Made by a program: the position numbers and the translations under genes | The notes under the pieces: model-generated | Database searches by the model: none | Seen by the model: the letters and a program-made list of their open reading frames with translations, nothing else | Told to the model about the DNA's origin: nothing | Shown: in pieces, positions 5,766 to 11,409 of the stretch | How positions within the stretch are numbered: position 1 is the first letter of the stretch | How the letters are laid out: each line of letters starts with the position of its first letter | From: Leptofilum sp050292445 | GTDB taxonomy: Bacteria; Chloroflexota; Anaerolineae; Promineifilales; Promineifilaceae | DNA: 11,409 nt | Assembly: GCA_050292445.1 (NCBI GenBank) | Contig: JBNKLQ010000203.1 | Location: 1-11,409 of the forward strand | Direction: 5' to 3'

Positions 5766-7397
5766 ATGAGTAAAAATTTGAAAATTATTCCTCTGGGCGG
5801 CCTGGGGGAAATTGGCAAAAACATGACAGTGTTGGAATACGGCCGTAACCAAATCATCATTGACTGTGGGGTTATGTTCCCCGAAAACGACATGTATGGC
5901 ATTGACCTGGTCTTACCAAATTTCGATTACGTGATCGAGAACCAGGATACGTTACGCGGCATTGTGCTGACGCATGGTCACATGGACCACATTGGTGGTC
6001 TGCCCTACTTGCTCAAGCAGGTGAACGCACCCGTTTATGGCACCGACCTGACGTTGGGCATGGTAGAAAGCAAGCTGGAAGAAGCTGGTATCCGTGAACA
6101 GATCACGCTGGAAAAGATTGATGACACACAAACGCTGCACCTCGGCCCGTTCCGGGTGAGCCCGTTTGCGGTGGCTCACTCCATTCCCGCTTCGGTGGGC
6201 CTGGTGATTGATTCACCGTCTGGGGCCATCGTGCATACGGGCGATTATAAATTAGATGAAACGCCCGCTGGTGGTCGTACCACTGACCTGAAACGCTTGA
6301 AAGAGCTAACGCCCAACGGCGTTCTGGCTTTGTTGGCCGACAGCACCAATGCTGACCGTCCTGGGCGTACGCCAACCGAGCAGCTGGTGACGGATGCGCT
6401 GGATGAACTGTTTGCCGAGGCAAACGGCCGTCGCATTATCATCGCCACGTTCTCATCTGTGTTGGCTCGTTTACAAGAAATTGTGAACCTGGCCCAGAAA
6501 CACGGCCGTAAAGTGGCGCTGACCGGGCGCAGCTTGAAGCAAAACGTGGAGCTGGCCCGCGAATTGGGCTATCTCAAGATTCCCAAGAAGCTGCTGGTAG
6601 ATATTCGATCCAATACGCCAGAAAGCGAGCTGGTGATTTTATCTACTGGGTCGCAGGGTGAACCGCGCTCGGCGCTGAATCGCATGGCCAAGGGCCAGCA
6701 CCGCGAAGTGCAGGTCCACGATGGCGATACAATTATCATTTCTGGTGGCACCATTCCCGGCAATGAGGAAGACGTCGGCCGGATGCTGAACAATCTGTTT
6801 AGCCGAGGGGCCAACGTGGTTTATGGACCACTGGCCACCGTGCACGTTTCCGGGCACGGCAGCCGCGAAGATATGCGCATCATGCTAGAAACGGTCAAAC
6901 CGCGCTTTCTGATTCCGGTACATGGCGAAACCCGCCATCAGCATTTGCATTCCCAACTGGCGCAGAAGAGCGGCGTGGCGGCTCAGAACATTTTCATTCT
7001 GGAAAATGGGTCCGCCTGGGTCAGTGACGGTGAAAAAGCTTGGCTGGAAGAATCTGTACCGGCCAACGACGTGTACGTTGATGGCTCACTGATTGGCGAA
7101 ATTAGTGATATTGTGGTGCGCGACCGGGAACGGTTATCGCAGGATGGCTTTGTGCTGGTGTACGTGCCGCTGAACAAGAAGCGTAAGCTGGCTGGCGAAG
7201 TCCAGCTCATTAGCCGAGGCTTCTTGCGCATGGATGCTTCCCAGGATTTGATGGATGAGGCGAAGCGGAATTTGAAGCGGGCCTTGAAGAAGAACGGCCG
7301 TTCCCATGACGACACCATTCGGGAAACGCTGCAAAACTTCTTCTACCGCCAAACCCAGTCCCGCCCAGTAATTTTGCCCCACATCGTACGCGTGTAA
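5766..7397 (+). CDS. rnj: Ribonuclease J
   Basis: This 543-aa protein has the usual RNase J length and order: metallo-beta-lactamase core, inserted beta-CASP domain and C-terminal domain. It processes and degrades RNA as an endonuclease and 5'-3' exonuclease in the cytoplasm. Zinc-site residues are visible: HGHMDH (70-75: His70, His72, Asp74, His75), His138 in AVAHS, Asp160 in HTGDYK and His386 in PVHGETRH. ADSTN (191-195), STGSQGEP (293-300) and HVSGHGSREDM (360-370) are further signatures. The usual FASN segment reads FSSV (229-232), a small departure. I chose ATG 5766 because MSKNLKIIPLGGLGEIGKNM is the typical family start; the frame extends upstream to GTG 5676 without family features. 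A strong promoter, a long structured leader and a downstream terminator make it a single-gene unit. Confidence 0.95.
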   Translation: MSKNLKIIPLGGLGEIGKNMTVLEYGRNQIIIDCGVMFPENDMYGIDLVLPNFDYVIENQDTLRGIVLTHGHMDHIGGLPYLLKQVNAPVYGTDLTLGMVESKLEEAGIREQITLEKIDDTQTLHLGPFRVSPFAVAHSIPASVGLVIDSPSGAIVHTGDYKLDETPAGGRTTDLKRLKELTPNGVLALLADSTNADRPGRTPTEQLVTDALDELFAEANGRRIIIATFSSVLARLQEIVNLAQKHGRKVALTGRSLKQNVELARELGYLKIPKKLLVDIRSNTPESELVILSTGSQGEPRSALNRMAKGQHREVQVHDGDTIIISGGTIPGNEEDVGRMLNNLFSRGANVVYGPLATVHVSGHGSREDMRIMLETVKPRFLIPVHGETRHQHLHSQLAQKSGVAAQNIFILENGSAWVSDGEKAWLEESVPANDVYVDGSLIGEISDIVVRDRERLSQDGFVLVYVPLNKKRKLAGEVQLISRGFLRMDASQDLMDEAKRNLKRALKKNGRSHDDTIRETLQNFFYRQTQSRPVILPHIVRV

Positions 7398-7401
7398 AAT
7401 C

Positions 7402-7434
7402 AGATTACAAAAGTCTGCCAGACTTTTGTAATCT
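7402..7434. repeat. Perfect palindromic hairpin directly after the RNase J stop
   Basis: AGATTACAAAAGTCTG (7402-7417) and CAGACTTTTGTAATCT (7419-7434) are exact reverse complements around a single C, so about 15 bp can pair around a 3-nt loop. It starts 4 bp after the stop codon. The right arm has a T4 run inside the stem but no T-tract follows. It may stabilise the 3' end or belong to a repeated palindrome family. Confidence 0.8.
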
Positions 7435-7445
7435 TAGTTGACGAG

Positions 7446-7484
7446 AACGGCCGTATCGATTCATTTCGATACGGCCGTTTTTTT
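7446..7484 (+). terminator. Rho-independent terminator of the RNase J gene, built from two ACGGCCGT copies
   Basis: AACGGCCGTATCGA (7446-7459) pairs perfectly with TCGATACGGCCGTT (7466-7479) around TTCATT and runs into seven Ts (7478-7484). Each arm contains the ACGGCCGT octamer. The T-run and stem make this a confident intrinsic terminator for the upstream gene. Confidence 0.92.
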
Positions 7485-7537
7485 GTAGCCGCAGATTCTT
7501 TCTGCGCTCCCCGTTCGCAGAAAGAGTCTGCGGCTAC
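7485..7537. repeat. 22-bp near-perfect inverted repeat between RNase J and RtcB
   Basis: The left arm (7485-7506, beginning GTAGCCGCAG and ending TTTCTGCG) is the reverse complement of the right arm (7516-7537) except at one position, which is still a G-U pair in RNA. The loop is 9 nt (CTCCCCGTT). It abuts the terminator T-run and ends 21 bp before the RtcB extended -10. Its size and lack of a T-tract suggest a dispersed palindromic (REP- or MITE-like) element rather than a second terminator. Confidence 0.8.
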
Positions 7538-7558
7538 GGGGGCGTTTTGGACGTGACC

Positions 7559-7567
7559 TGCTACAAT
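7559..7567 (+). promoter_or_regulatory. Putative extended -10 promoter for the RtcB gene
   Basis: TGCTACAAT is a strong extended -10 (TGn plus TACAAT, five of six matches to TATAAT). TTGGAC at 7547-7552 is only 9 bp away and cannot be a normal -35. The start would be near 7574, giving a leader of about 30 nt. Confidence 0.5.
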
Positions 7568-7604
7568 ATTTGTGGAGTAGAGAAACGAAAGGATTTGTGT
7601 AGCG

Positions 7605-9008
7605 ATGAATGCAAGAAAATTTGCTCGATTGGGTGTGCCTCAGGGAGAAGCGATGCGGCTGGCGGGAACGGCCGTACGCGAGGCCCGCGCTTTTGGCATT
7701 CCTAAACGCGATATTCCTGATTTGATTACGGCCGTTGTCGAAAATCCATCCGACTATTTGCAAGACGATCTGTTTGGTGAGTTGGCGGCCGCTATTTTAA
7801 GCCACGAGGAGGGGCAGCCTCGCTTCAAACCGCGCGACAAACCGGCCCCGTTCCAGATTTGGGGCGACAACCTCGACGAAAATTCCGTGAACCAGATGAA
7901 AAACGCGGCCCAACTGCCCGTTTCCGTGCGCGGGGCGCTGATGCCCGACGCCCATCTGGGCTATGGGCTGCCCATCGGCGGCGTGCTGGCGGTGCGCAAT
8001 GCCGTCATTCCCTACGCCGTGGGCGTAGACATCGCTTGCCGCATGAAGCTGAGCGTGTTGGACATGCCACTGTACACGCTGCGCGGCGAGCAAAAACGGC
8101 TGGCCAACGCCATCGAATACGAAACGCGCTTTGGCATCGGGGCCAACTTCCGCAAAGGCGAACGGCGCGATCATCCGGTGATGGAGGAAGATTGGCGGGT
8201 TACGGCCGTTACCAACCGCCTGCGTGATAAAGCGTGGCGGCAGTTGGGCACCAGCGGCAGCGGTAACCATTTTGTGGAGTTTGGCGTCCTCACGGTGCTG
8301 AATGCGGAGCTGGGGCTGCCTGCCGGGGAATACCTGGCGCTGCTCAGCCACAGCGGCAGTCGCGGTGCCGGGGCCACCGTGGCCGACCATTACAGCAAGC
8401 TGGCCATGGACCTGCATCCTGAACTGCCCAAAGAGCTGCGCCATCTGGCCTGGCTGGATTTGGACAGCGATGCCGGGCGCGAATATTGGGCTGCCATGCA
8501 GCTGATGGGCCAATACGCTGCCGCCAACCACGCCTGCATCCACCAGCACGTGGTCAAAGCGCTGGGGGCGAAGGTGCTGCTGGATGTGGAAAACCATCAC
8601 AACTTTGCTTGGAAAGAAGAACACGACGGCGAAACGGTCATTGTGCACCGCAAAGGAGCCACGCCAGCCGGTGCGGGTGTGTTGGGCATTATTCCTGGCT
8701 CGATGGGTGCGCCCGGTTTTGTGGTGCGCGGCAAAGGCAATGAAGCAGCGCTCAGTTCGGCGGCGCACGGGGCCGGACGGCGCATGAGCCGCAAGCAGGC
8801 CAAAAAATCCTTCACCTGGTCCGAGGTGAAGAAGTTTTTGCGCGAGCGGGACGTGACGCTGCTCTCTGCCGGGCTGGACGAGGTGCCGATGGCCTACAAG
8901 GACATCCATGAAGTGATGGCGGCGCAGGCGGATCTGGTAGAAAAGTTAGCCCGTTTTGATCCCAAGCTGGTGAAAATGGCTCCAGCGGGGGAAAGACCAG
9001 AGGACTAG
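7605..9008 (+). CDS. rtcB: RtcB-family RNA-splicing ligase
   Basis: RtcB joins RNA ends bearing 2',3'-cyclic phosphate or 3'-phosphate to 5'-OH ends, using GTP and Mn2+. The 467-aa product has all the expected blocks: PDAHLGYG (114-121), VDIACRM (141-147) with metal ligand Cys145, GTSGSGNHFVEFG (215-227), LSHSGSRG (247-254), ENHHNFAW (329-336), HRKGATPA (348-355), IIPGSMG (362-368) and AAHGAGRRMSR (386-396), in which His388 is the predicted guanylylated residue. Compared with E. coli RtcB (about 408 aa) it has an N-terminal extension of about 75 residues of unknown role. ATG 7605 has GAAAGGA 11 bp upstream, a slightly long spacing. No archease, RtcA or RtcR is nearby, so its use in tRNA repair or stress rescue is not shown by context. 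The stop is TAG. Confidence 0.93.
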   Translation: MNARKFARLGVPQGEAMRLAGTAVREARAFGIPKRDIPDLITAVVENPSDYLQDDLFGELAAAILSHEEGQPRFKPRDKPAPFQIWGDNLDENSVNQMKNAAQLPVSVRGALMPDAHLGYGLPIGGVLAVRNAVIPYAVGVDIACRMKLSVLDMPLYTLRGEQKRLANAIEYETRFGIGANFRKGERRDHPVMEEDWRVTAVTNRLRDKAWRQLGTSGSGNHFVEFGVLTVLNAELGLPAGEYLALLSHSGSRGAGATVADHYSKLAMDLHPELPKELRHLAWLDLDSDAGREYWAAMQLMGQYAAANHACIHQHVVKALGAKVLLDVENHHNFAWKEEHDGETVIVHRKGATPAGAGVLGIIPGSMGAPGFVVRGKGNEAALSSAAHGAGRRMSRKQAKKSFTWSEVKKFLRERDVTLLSAGLDEVPMAYKDIHEVMAAQADLVEKLARFDPKLVKMAPAGERPED

Positions 9009-9057
9009 ATAATTGTAAATGGTGAATGGTTAATTTTTAATTGTTAGTGAGGGTGTT
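9009..9057. other. Short A+T-rich spacer with repetitive ATGGTGAATGGTTAA-like sequence
   Basis: The 49-bp gap is low in complexity (AAATGGTGAATGGTTAATTT). It resembles AT-rich spacer repeats found between genes in several bacterial genomes. No convincing terminator or promoter is visible, so the downstream gene may be read from the RtcB promoter. Confidence 0.3.
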
Positions 9058-10014
9058 GTGCTGCGACGATTTTTTGGGTTGATACGACCGTCTACCGCTA
9101 ACCCACTACCATCTGTGCCACCGGTGCAGCCAAAGGTGCTGCTGGTGATCCACAATCCGCGCGTGCCGTCTTACGGCGGGCGGCGCTTGCATGAAGTAAT
9201 GCGCTGGCAAAACCCGGATGAGCTGACGGCGCAATACATTTATGATGTGAACGTCGCCAGCTTTGGTTACGTCAATTACGAAATTGCCGAACGCATTGAG
9301 GTGGATGGCTTCCCGGTGAAGGAAGATGGTTTTGCCTATGATCCGGAAACGTACGTGCAGCGTTTTGTGACGCGGACCGGCTTTCACCAACCAGATGCAG
9401 TTGATTACGGCCGTATCCTCTACGAGTTCAACATTATTCCCAAAATTAACGCAGGCACCATCGACGAAGTGTGGCTGATGGCCTTTCCCTACGCCGGTTA
9501 TTATGAGTCGCGCATGGTGGGCCAGGACGCCTTTTGGTGCAACGCGCCACCGCTCATCGAGCCGCAGGCTCAGCGCCGCTTTGTGGTGATGGGCTTTAGC
9601 TTTGAGCGCGGACCGGGCGAAATGTTGGAAAATTTGGGGCATCGCACCGAATCGATCATGAGCCATGTGTATCGCCGCCAGCGCGGAGAGGCCAATTTGT
9701 GGGAGCGGTTTATCCGTCATGAAAAAACCCACCCAGGGCAGGCAGAATGTGGCAACGTGCATTTTGCCCCCAACAGCGAGCGCGACTACGATTGGGGCAA
9801 CCGGCGCACCGTGCCCAGCCGCTGCCACACCTGGCTCAACTTCCCCGATCTCAGCGGCGAGCCGCAGCCGGTGAACTGCCGCGAGTGGGGCAATGGGGAT
9901 ATTCGCCAGCATCACTTGTGGTGGTTGGGTCATCTACCCCACGTGGCGGGCCAGACGCGCGGTATTGCCCATAATTGGTGGCAATACATCATTACTCCAA
10001 ACTATGTTCAATAA
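9058..10014 (+). CDS. Conserved-looking protein of unknown function (318 aa)
   Basis: I do not recognise a named family. The start is GTG 9058, with GAGGG 4 bp upstream. After a short basic, proline-rich N terminus (about 1-25) comes a strand KVLLVIHNPRV (26-36). The following blocks are dense in Trp, His and Gly: YGGRRLHEVMRW (39-50), VDGFPVKEDGF (82-92), DEVWLMAFPYAGYYESRM (136-153), FWCNAPPL (159-166), RTESIMSHVY (196-205), CGNVHFAPNSERDYDWG (231-247) and a tail with HHLWWLGHLPHVAG (285-298). Such blocks look like a catalytic or metal-binding fold, possibly a hydrolase, but no active site can be named. No clear signal peptide or membrane helix is visible. It overlaps the next membrane-protein gene by 11 bp, which suggests joint expression and perhaps a surface-polysaccharide or envelope role; that is inference. 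Confidence 0.82.
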   Translation: MLRRFFGLIRPSTANPLPSVPPVQPKVLLVIHNPRVPSYGGRRLHEVMRWQNPDELTAQYIYDVNVASFGYVNYEIAERIEVDGFPVKEDGFAYDPETYVQRFVTRTGFHQPDAVDYGRILYEFNIIPKINAGTIDEVWLMAFPYAGYYESRMVGQDAFWCNAPPLIEPQAQRRFVVMGFSFERGPGEMLENLGHRTESIMSHVYRRQRGEANLWERFIRHEKTHPGQAECGNVHFAPNSERDYDWGNRRTVPSRCHTWLNFPDLSGEPQPVNCREWGNGDIRQHHLWWLGHLPHVAGQTRGIAHNWWQYIITPNYVQ

Positions 10015-11409
10015 GCTGAAAAAAAGTGTGAGGGGAACGGCCGTTGTTGCCGCCATCGGCTATCTGTTGCTGGTTCTGCTGCTAACCTACCCCGCGATTT
10101 TCCATCTGCAAGACCGCCTCATTGGCAACAATATCGACAACTGGATTTATTACTGGAACAACTGGTGGATTGGCCGGGCCATTGCCGACGGTCACAGCTG
10201 GTTTGCCACAGACGTGATCTTTTTCCCGCAGGGCACCTCGCTGCTGGCCCATTCCCATTCGTTGTTAAGCTCCCTCCTGGCCTGGCTGTTGGAACCGCTG
10301 GCTGGCCCGGTAGCCGCCTTTAATTTGGTGTGGTTGTGGGGGCTGTGGTTGGGTGCCTGGGGCATGTTTTTGTTGGCGCGGGAATTGACCAAACAACCAG
10401 TGGCGGTGTTTTTTGCCGGGTTTGTTTTTGCTTTTGCCCCGTACCATCTTACTCAATATTTGGCGCATATGCACCTGGGTACGATTCATTGGTGGCCCTT
10501 TTATATCCTCTTTTTGTGGCGCAGCTTGCACCAACCGGGTTGGCGCAGCGCGGTGCTGGCTGGCGTTTTCCTGGCGCTGGCGTTTTGGTCGGGCGTGCAA
10601 CAGGCGGTGTTTTTGGGGTTGTGGACGGCCGTTTTCCTGCTGTGGTGGGGTTGGACGAACCGCCCGGTGGCCTGGCGGCAAACCAGCCGCCAACTATTGC
10701 TGCTCGGCGCTGCTTTTTTTGTCCTAAGCCTGCCTGTTGTCTGGCCCATTCTCAATAATCTAAGCGAACTGGTGGGAACGGCCGCTGAGGTTGACGAGAG
10801 CATCATCAAACAAACGGATTTGTTAGCCTACGTGGTGCCTCCCACTTACCAGCCGCTGTGGGGCGAGCAGATGGTGCCCATTTACCAGACGTTCCGGGTG
10901 AACTAGGCGTTTATGCCCTACCTGGGCCTGGGAGTGCTGCTGCTGTGTTTGTTGGCGCTGTGGCGGCAGTGGCGCGAGGCTCGCTTTTGGCTGTGGAGCG
11001 GCCTGGTGTGGCTGGTGTTGGCCGCAGGCAGCCAGCTGCGTTTTAATGGCACCGTCTACGAATCTATCCAGCTGCCGTATAACCTGATCAAATCAATTTT
11101 TCCTATTTCGACGGTTCGCACGCCGGAGCGGTTTAATTTGCTCCTGGTGGTGTCGCTGGCTGTTTTGGTGGGCTGGGCCGTGGCCTGGCTGTGGCAGCAG
11201 CGCTGGGGGCGCTGGCTGCTGCCGCTGGTGGGCCTTGTGCTGCTGCTTGATTATTTGCCAACGCCGCTGCTGATGTGGGAACTGCCATCCAGTTCCCCGT
11301 ATCTGGAAGCGTTTGCCCAGATTGAGCCTGAGGCAGGTGTGGTGAATGTGCCCATGGGCTATGATCTGGCCAAGCTGCTGCTTTATTACCAGACGCTGCA
11401 TGGGCATCC
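10004..11409 (+). pseudogene. GT-C/YfhO-like multi-pass membrane protein, interrupted by an in-frame TAG and cut by the window end
   Basis: From ATG 10004, 300 codons are read before TAG at 10904-10906. The same frame then stays open for at least 167 codons to the window end, encoding further membrane helices (MPYLGLGVLLLCLLALW) and a VRTPERFNLLLVVSLAVL segment. The first part has a TM helix (11-29), a luminal-type loop with DNWIYYWNNWW (45-55), FFPQGTSLLAHSHS (73-86), several helices and DLLAYVVPPTYQPLWGE (272-288). This order, and the R-x-P-x-RF segment after the stop, resemble GT-C/YfhO-type glycosyltransferase-like proteins that use lipid-linked sugars in the membrane. A single base change (for example from CAG, AAG or TGG) could explain the TAG, as could a sequencing error. 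The gene overlaps the preceding one by 11 bp. The fold is moderately sure; the substrate is unknown. Confidence 0.7.

Larger units (their letters stand above)
1349..10632. repeat. Over-represented palindrome ACGGCCGT, 18 copies across the window
   Basis: Exact copies begin at 1349, 2846, 4596, 4656, 4938, 5213, 5839, 6424, 6502, 7294, 7447, 7471, 7668, 7728, 8202, 9407, 10037 and 10625. Roughly 0.2 copies are expected by chance in 11.4 kb. Many extend to AACGGCCGT. Fifteen are inside genes; of these, nine are read as x-Gly-Arg (Asn, Tyr, His or Asp first) and six as Thr-Ala-Val, with none in the third frame (Arg-Pro). Three are intergenic, two of them forming the RNase J terminator. The behaviour is like the HIP1 octamer of cyanobacteria. 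Confidence 0.9.

Noticed and set aside
7797..8909. A 370-aa open frame on the minus strand
   Set aside because: It lies wholly opposite RtcB, has a skewed His/Gln/Val composition and no family motifs. It is an antisense shadow.
9106..9933. A 275-aa open frame on the minus strand
   Set aside because: It is opposite the 318-aa gene, with no ribosome site or recognisable domain. It is a shadow frame.
10904..10906. The TAG might encode pyrrolysine, since corrinoid methyltransferases occur in the window
   Set aside because: Pyrrolysine is used in MtmB/MtbB/MttB-type enzymes, not in UroD-fold enzymes or membrane proteins. Three other genes here (UroD-like, HNH, RtcB) end in TAG, so TAG works as a stop.
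10858..11046. A 62-aa open frame on the plus strand
   Set aside because: It is out of frame with the membrane protein, whose own frame continues past the TAG with clear transmembrane helices.
1..11409. A CRISPR array, tRNA, rRNA or insertion sequence
   Set aside because: No regularly spaced repeats, cloverleaf, rRNA core sequence, transposase or target-site duplication was found by reading both strands.

Overview
The window is an 11.4 kb stretch of a bacterial chromosome with moderate G+C and every supported gene on the + strand. The gene set (corrinoid methyltransferases, RNase J, a small cysteine-containing protein, a GT-C-like membrane protein) and an over-used palindrome, ACGGCCGT, suggest a Chloroflexota (Anaerolineae-like) genome. 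That placement is inference from general resemblance, not a search result.

Region 1 (1-4021) looks like a corrinoid-dependent methyl-transfer operon. It holds a 5'-truncated AcsE/MtrH-type pterin-binding methyltransferase, a B12-binding corrinoid protein, a long uroporphyrinogen-decarboxylase-fold methyltransferase and, after a perfect 15-bp hairpin, an MFS transporter. The order and family mix match three-component O-demethylase/methyltransferase systems: a UroD-fold enzyme takes a methyl group from a substrate, the corrinoid protein carries it, and the pterin enzyme passes it to tetrahydrofolate. The substrate is unknown. The corrinoid protein has DIHDIA where the family has DxHxxG, and the UroD-like enzyme lacks the usual HxC zinc motif.

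Region 2 (4022-5299) has an HNH endonuclease behind a structured leader with competing hairpins, then a 75-aa cysteine-containing protein of unknown function closed by a clear Rho-independent terminator.

Region 3 (5300-7604) is ribonuclease J with a good promoter and a leader of about 365 nt. The leader contains a terminator-like hairpin followed by a complementary segment pair, an arrangement that resembles an attenuator. Downstream are three consecutive hairpins, of which the middle one is a terminator built from two copies of the ACGGCCGT palindrome.

Region 4 (7605-11409) holds an RtcB-family RNA ligase with an N-terminal extension, a conserved-looking 318-aa protein of unknown function, and an overlapping multi-pass membrane protein resembling GT-C/YfhO-type proteins. 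The last is interrupted by one in-frame TAG and runs off the window.

Across the window, 18 copies of ACGGCCGT occur where about 0.2 would be expected by chance. Four putative promoters share an extended -10 (TGN) element. No tRNA, rRNA, CRISPR array or insertion sequence was seen.
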